Source: Lachnospiraceae bacterium (lineage in GTDB: Bacteria; Bacillota; Clostridia; Lachnospirales; Lachnospiraceae). From it: a stretch of 9,434 nucleotides of DNA. Both the position numbers and the translations under genes were made by a program. The DNA lies in assembly GCA_900772675.1 (NCBI GenBank), contig CAAGRM010000253.1, positions 1 through 9,434 of the forward strand, written 5' to 3'. The notes under the pieces are model-generated. The model had not been told where the DNA came from. It did no database searches and worked only from the letters and a program-made list of their open reading frames with translations. This document shows, one piece after another, positions 7,643 to 9,434 of the stretch (positions within the stretch are counted from its first letter, which is position 1; each line of letters opens with the position of its first letter).

Positions 7643-8581
7643 TCACACTTTTCGTTCAAAGACGCGCAGCTTGGCGCTCTTAGAACGGGGATTTGTTTCC
7701 ATCTCCTCTTCACCCGGCAAAATAGGTTTCCGAGTTACAACGGTTCCCTTAGACTTTTTCCCGCATACGCAGACCGGAAACTCCGGCGGACACGTACATG
7801 GATGCTCGTTTCTTCTGAAAATGTTTTTTACGATACGGTCTTCCAGAGAATGAAAGGTGATGACACAAAGTCTTCCACCGTCATTTAAGAGATCAATCAT
7901 GCCGTCCAGTGACTCCGACAGAACGGTAAGTTCCTGGTTCACTTCGATACGGATTGCCTGAAAGGTTCTCTTGGCCGGATGACCGCCCGTTGCCCTTATT
8001 TTAGCCGGAATCGAGCGCTTGATGATTTCGATTAACTCCCCAGTTGTTCGAATCGACGCCTGCTGCCGGCTTACGCATATATTGTGTGCAATTTTTCTTG
8101 CAAAACGCTCTTCTCCATATTCATGGAGAATACGCGAAAGATTCTCTTCACTGTAATCGTTCACTACCTCGTACGCGGAAAGAGCATTTCTCTGATCCAT
8201 CCGCATGTCCAGCGGAACGTCCTCACGGTATGTGAAGCCACGATCTGCTTGATCGAGCTGGTAGGAGGAAACTCCAAGATCCAGCAGGATTCCGTCTACC
8301 CCGGTAACTCCGATTTCGGCAAGACGTGGAACCATATCGCAATAATTGCTGCGGATAATGGTTACCTGGTCCCGAAACGGTTCCAGACGTTTACCCGCAG
8401 CAGCTATCGCGGCTTCATCCTGATCTATGCCTATTAATCTCCCCGTGGCAGATAAGCGCTCACATATATGACTGGAATGTCCAGCGCCTCCCAACGTCCC
8501 GTCCACGTAGATTCCGTCCGGTTTTATCTTAAGGTTTTCAATGGTTTCCTTCAGTAATACTGATGTATGTGAAAATTCCAT
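7643..8581 (-). CDS. rsmH: 16S rRNA (cytosine-1402-N4)-methyltransferase RsmH (MraW)
   Basis: SAM-dependent enzyme that methylates N4 of C1402 in 16S rRNA at the ribosomal P site. The protein has 312 residues, normal for the family. The SAM-binding motif is [12 protein letters not shown] (25-36), followed by [10 protein letters not shown]. Other conserved blocks are [18 protein letters not shown] (about 99-116), [20 protein letters not shown] (199-218), [14 protein letters not shown] (239-252) and the paired cysteines [12 protein letters not shown] (262-273). It ends with the basic [12 protein letters not shown] typical of RsmH. An in-frame ATG at 8587 abuts the AGGAG ribosome site directly, while the ATG at 8581 has 6-nt spacing, so 8581 is preferred. 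It starts 29 nt after mraZ, the standard dcw arrangement. I see no unusual features. Confidence 0.97.
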   Translation of the reverse strand: MEFSHTSVLLKETIENLKIKPDGIYVDGTLGGAGHSSHICERLSATGRLIGIDQDEAAIAAAGKRLEPFRDQVTIIRSNYCDMVPRLAEIGVTGVDGILLDLGVSSYQLDQADRGFTYREDVPLDMRMDQRNALSAYEVVNDYSEENLSRILHEYGEERFARKIAHNICVSRQQASIRTTGELIEIIKRSIPAKIRATGGHPAKRTFQAIRIEVNQELTVLSESLDGMIDLLNDGGRLCVITFHSLEDRIVKNIFRRNEHPCTCPPEFPVCVCGKKSKGTVVTRKPILPGEEEMETNPRSKSAKLRVFERKV

Positions 8582-8587
8582 GGTCAT

Positions 8588-8592
8588 CTCCT
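8588..8592 (-). promoter_or_regulatory. Ribosome binding site fixing the rsmH start
   Basis: AGGAG ends right at the in-frame ATG at 8587, which is too close to serve it, and stands 6 nt before the ATG at 8581. The second ATG is therefore the likely start and gives [10 protein letters not shown]. Confidence 0.75.
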
Positions 8593-8610
8593 GTATCCCA
8601 ACGAAACAGA

Positions 8611-9042
8611 TCAGATCACAATGCCCATCTCCTCCATTGATTCAGCGATGGCATCCATATCATCATAATTGCTGTTTTCGTTCCATTTTTCCTTGCTCCA
8701 GATTTCAATCCGGTTGATATTTCCGGTAAGGACTACATCTTTTTCCAGACCAGCAAATTCCCGCAACGTTGCCGGTACGAGAATTCTCCCCTGCTTGTCC
8801 AGTTCACATGATGTAGCACCTGCTACAAAGAAACGGGAAAAAGTTCTGGCATTTTTGTTTGTAAGTGGTAAGGCTCTCAGCTTCTCTTCAAAGGCAACCC
8901 ATTCGTCGTTTGGGTAAATGGAAAGACACCCGTCCAATCCCTTCGTCAGTACGAACTCTTCTCCCAACTGTTCCCTGAACTTGGCCGGTATGATCAATCT
9001 TCCCTTCGCGTCAATCGTATGACTGTACTCTCCCATGAACAT
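8611..9042 (-). CDS. mraZ: Transcriptional regulator MraZ
   Basis: DNA-binding regulator of the dcw operon, built from two AbrB-like swapped-hairpin domains that form a ring-shaped oligomer in the family. The 143-residue protein has the typical start [15 protein letters not shown], the first repeat [14 protein letters not shown] (about 14-27), the block [14 protein letters not shown] and a second repeat with [17 protein letters not shown] near 89-105. It is first in the operon. The frame stays open to 9153, but the ATG at 9042 has AAGAGGG 8 nt upstream and matches the family's N-terminus and length; the longer version would run through the presumed leader and operator boxes. MraZ represses its own promoter in Escherichia coli and activates in Mycoplasma; here box placement just downstream of the predicted transcription start suggests repression. 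That last point is inference. Confidence 0.96.
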   Translation of the reverse strand: MFMGEYSHTIDAKGRLIIPAKFREQLGEEFVLTKGLDGCLSIYPNDEWVAFEEKLRALPLTNKNARTFSRFFVAGATSCELDKQGRILVPATLREFAGLEKDVVLTGNINRIEIWSKEKWNENSNYDDMDAIAESMEEMGIVI

Positions 9043-9050
9043 AACGAAAA

Positions 9051-9057
9051 CCCTCTT
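9051..9057 (-). promoter_or_regulatory. Ribosome binding site fixing the mraZ start
   Basis: AAGAGGG lies 8 nt before the ATG at 9042. It supports the 143-residue MraZ over the longer open frame that begins at 9153 inside the operator repeats. Confidence 0.75.
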
Positions 9058-9078
9058 ATCACCTGAAATGGAGGTCTC

Positions 9079-9090
9079 CCCACGCACCAC
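9079..9090 (-). promoter_or_regulatory. Isolated pair of MraZ-box-like motifs in the mraZ leader
   Basis: On the minus strand GTGGT (9086-9090) is followed by GTGGG (9079-9083) with only 2 nt between them. They resemble the units of the main array but lack its 10-bp period, so they may be an extra weak MraZ site or chance. Confidence 0.3.
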
Positions 9091-9128
9091 TTCATGTATC
9101 GCGTTTCCGAACGGACTGCCACCTCCGC

Positions 9129-9163
9129 TCCACAACGCACCACTTTTCACCACTTTCTACCAC
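9129..9163 (-). promoter_or_regulatory. Array of four MraZ operator boxes
   Basis: On the minus strand GTGGT occurs at 9159-9163, 9149-9153 and 9139-9143, and GTGGA at 9129-9133. Each pair is separated by exactly 5 nt, a 10-bp period that puts all four on one face of the helix. Two of the GTGGT units read AAAGTGG or AAAAGTGG. Known MraZ sites are direct repeats: TGGGN separated by 5 nt in E. coli and AAAGTGG[T/G] in Mycoplasma, so pattern and position upstream of mraZ fit well. A further GTGGC at 9118-9122 sits 11 bp on and may be a degenerate fifth unit. The array begins about 4 nt after the predicted transcription start, suited to repression. Confidence 0.85.
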
Positions 9164-9173
9164 TTATATTTTT

Positions 9174-9202
9174 ATTCTATATCAACTCACAGAAAATAGC
9201 AA
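9174..9202 (-). promoter_or_regulatory. Predicted sigma-A promoter of the dcw operon
   Basis: The -35 candidate TTGCTA (9197-9202) and the -10 candidate TAGAAT (9174-9179) are separated by 17 nt. They match the consensus at 4 and 5 of 6 positions. Transcription would start near 9167, giving a leader of about 125 nt before mraZ, with the MraZ boxes immediately downstream. It is the best-spaced candidate I found in the AT-rich region between the terminator and mraZ. Confidence 0.65.
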
Positions 9203-9290
9203 GGTCTTTTTTCTATTTCATTTTTAAGATTCTCCTCAAAATGCAACATTTTTATACGCATTTTCTGCATTTTTTATATCATTTCCACGT
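9203..9290. other. AT-rich intergenic stretch upstream of the dcw promoter
   Basis: No gene is supported here. It contains an 8-bp inverted repeat, AAAATGCA at 9238-9245 and TGCATTTT at 9266-9273, with a 20-nt loop, plus a repeated GCATTTT unit. With its A-tracts it could be an UP-element-like or bent region, or a site for an unknown regulator; nothing further can be said from sequence. Confidence 0.35.
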
Positions 9291-9321
9291 AAAAAAGAGA
9301 AAACCCTGTTTACAGGTTTTC
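9291..9321 (-). terminator. Intrinsic terminator upstream of the dcw operon
   Basis: On the minus strand GAAAACCTG (9313-9321) pairs with CAGGGTTTTC (9299-9308) with one bulged G, around the tetraloop TAAA. TCTTTTTT follows (9291-9298). It lies about 20 nt after a TAA that may end an upstream gene, and would insulate the dcw promoter from it. The plus-strand reading has only a short T-run, so minus-strand use is more likely. Confidence 0.65.
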
Positions 9322-9342
9322 CCTTTTCTGATCTTTTTTCTT

Positions 9343-9434
9343 TTATTTTTTCACCGGTTCTGAACCATTGAAATGGGATGTTTTCCCACCGGCAGCAATT
9401 TTTTTTCGTTTCCATACAATGATCATGGTACAGA
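9343..9434 (-). CDS. Possible C-terminal end of an unidentified upstream gene (partial)
   Basis: One minus-strand frame is open from the window edge to TAA at 9343-9345, giving 29 residues that include IIVWKRKK followed by AAGGKTSHFNGSEPVKK. A hydrophobic stretch followed by a basic cluster resembles the end of a membrane anchor. A terminator begins about 20 nt downstream, which is where it should be if a gene ends here. Against this, only 29 codons are visible, the region is A-rich, and a second frame is also open across it. The family cannot be recognised and no function is proposed. Confidence 0.4.
   Translation of the reverse strand, partial: CTMIIVWKRKKIAAGGKTSHFNGSEPVKK

Noticed and set aside
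6213..7888. Plus-strand open frames of 206 and 226 codons opposite the first PBP, ftsL and rsmH
   Set aside because: Antisense shadows of conserved genes without recognisable domains.
9070..9126. GGAGGT/ACCTCC inverted repeat in the mraZ leader as a riboswitch or attenuator
   Set aside because: Only 6 bp with a loop of about 45 nt, no following T-tract and no known riboswitch core; too weak to annotate.
9043..9153. Extended MraZ start at 9153 adding 37 residues
   Set aside because: The extension is encoded by the presumed leader and operator repeats; MraZ normally begins MFMGEY, and a good ribosome site serves the ATG at 9042.
9353..9408. Plus-strand CCGGT/ACCGG stem followed by T8 as a terminator
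   Set aside because: The stem is only 5 bp with inner branches, the T-run is offset by 6 nt, no plus-strand gene leads into it, and the T8 is the complement of lysine-rich coding in the possible upstream gene.
9236..9415. A 59-codon minus-strand open frame beginning METKKNCC
   Set aside because: It runs through the terminator hairpin and the AT-rich spacer, has no convincing ribosome site and overlaps the more plausible frame ending at 9343; its openness fits A-rich composition.
1..9434. CRISPR arrays, tRNA or rRNA genes, insertion sequences, prophage or defence genes
   Set aside because: None seen: nearly all of the window is explained by dcw genes with short spacers, and no repeat-spacer pattern, cloverleaf or transposase motif was found.

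Overview
The window is a conserved division and cell wall (dcw) gene cluster, all on the minus strand, so it reads from right to left. Low-GC Gram-positive features point to a clostridial Firmicute, most likely Lachnospiraceae-like: strong AGGAGG-type ribosome sites, a 143-residue MraZ, an FtsL with a long basic N-terminal tail, two tandem class B penicillin-binding proteins, and murE and murF absent between the PBPs and mraY. The family-level placement is inference from gene order and protein style, not from a search.

Layout in transcription order. At the right edge (9343-9434) an open frame that may be the C-terminal end of an unidentified membrane-anchored protein stops just before an intrinsic terminator (9291-9321). 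An AT-rich gap of about 90 bp follows, then a sigma-A-like promoter (9174-9202). Next come four GTGGT-type repeats at an exact 10-bp period (9129-9163), which I read as MraZ operator boxes, and a leader of about 125 nt. The genes then follow: mraZ (regulator), rsmH (16S rRNA methyltransferase), ftsL (divisome scaffold), a 704-residue class B PBP (FtsI/PBP2B-like), a 583-residue class B PBP (SpoVD-like by position), mraY (lipid I synthase), murD (UDP-MurNAc-Ala:D-Glu ligase) and the first 186 codons of ftsW (SEDS glycosyltransferase), cut by the left edge.

Gaps between genes are 8-118 nt and none holds a recognisable terminator, so the whole set is probably one operon driven from the mraZ promoter and autoregulated by MraZ. 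The products link precursor synthesis (MurD makes the UDP-MurNAc-dipeptide, MraY moves the finished UDP-MurNAc-pentapeptide to the lipid carrier) with septal polymerisation (FtsW), cross-linking (the two PBPs) and divisome assembly (FtsL).

In five genes (mraZ, rsmH, the second PBP, mraY, murD) the ribosome site favours a start downstream of the first in-frame ATG, and those starts are used here. I see no unknown system. The points most worth checking are the MraZ box array, a hairpin that would mask the start of the second PBP, its KTA in place of the KTG motif, and the unclear ftsW start beside an A7-G-A7 tract.
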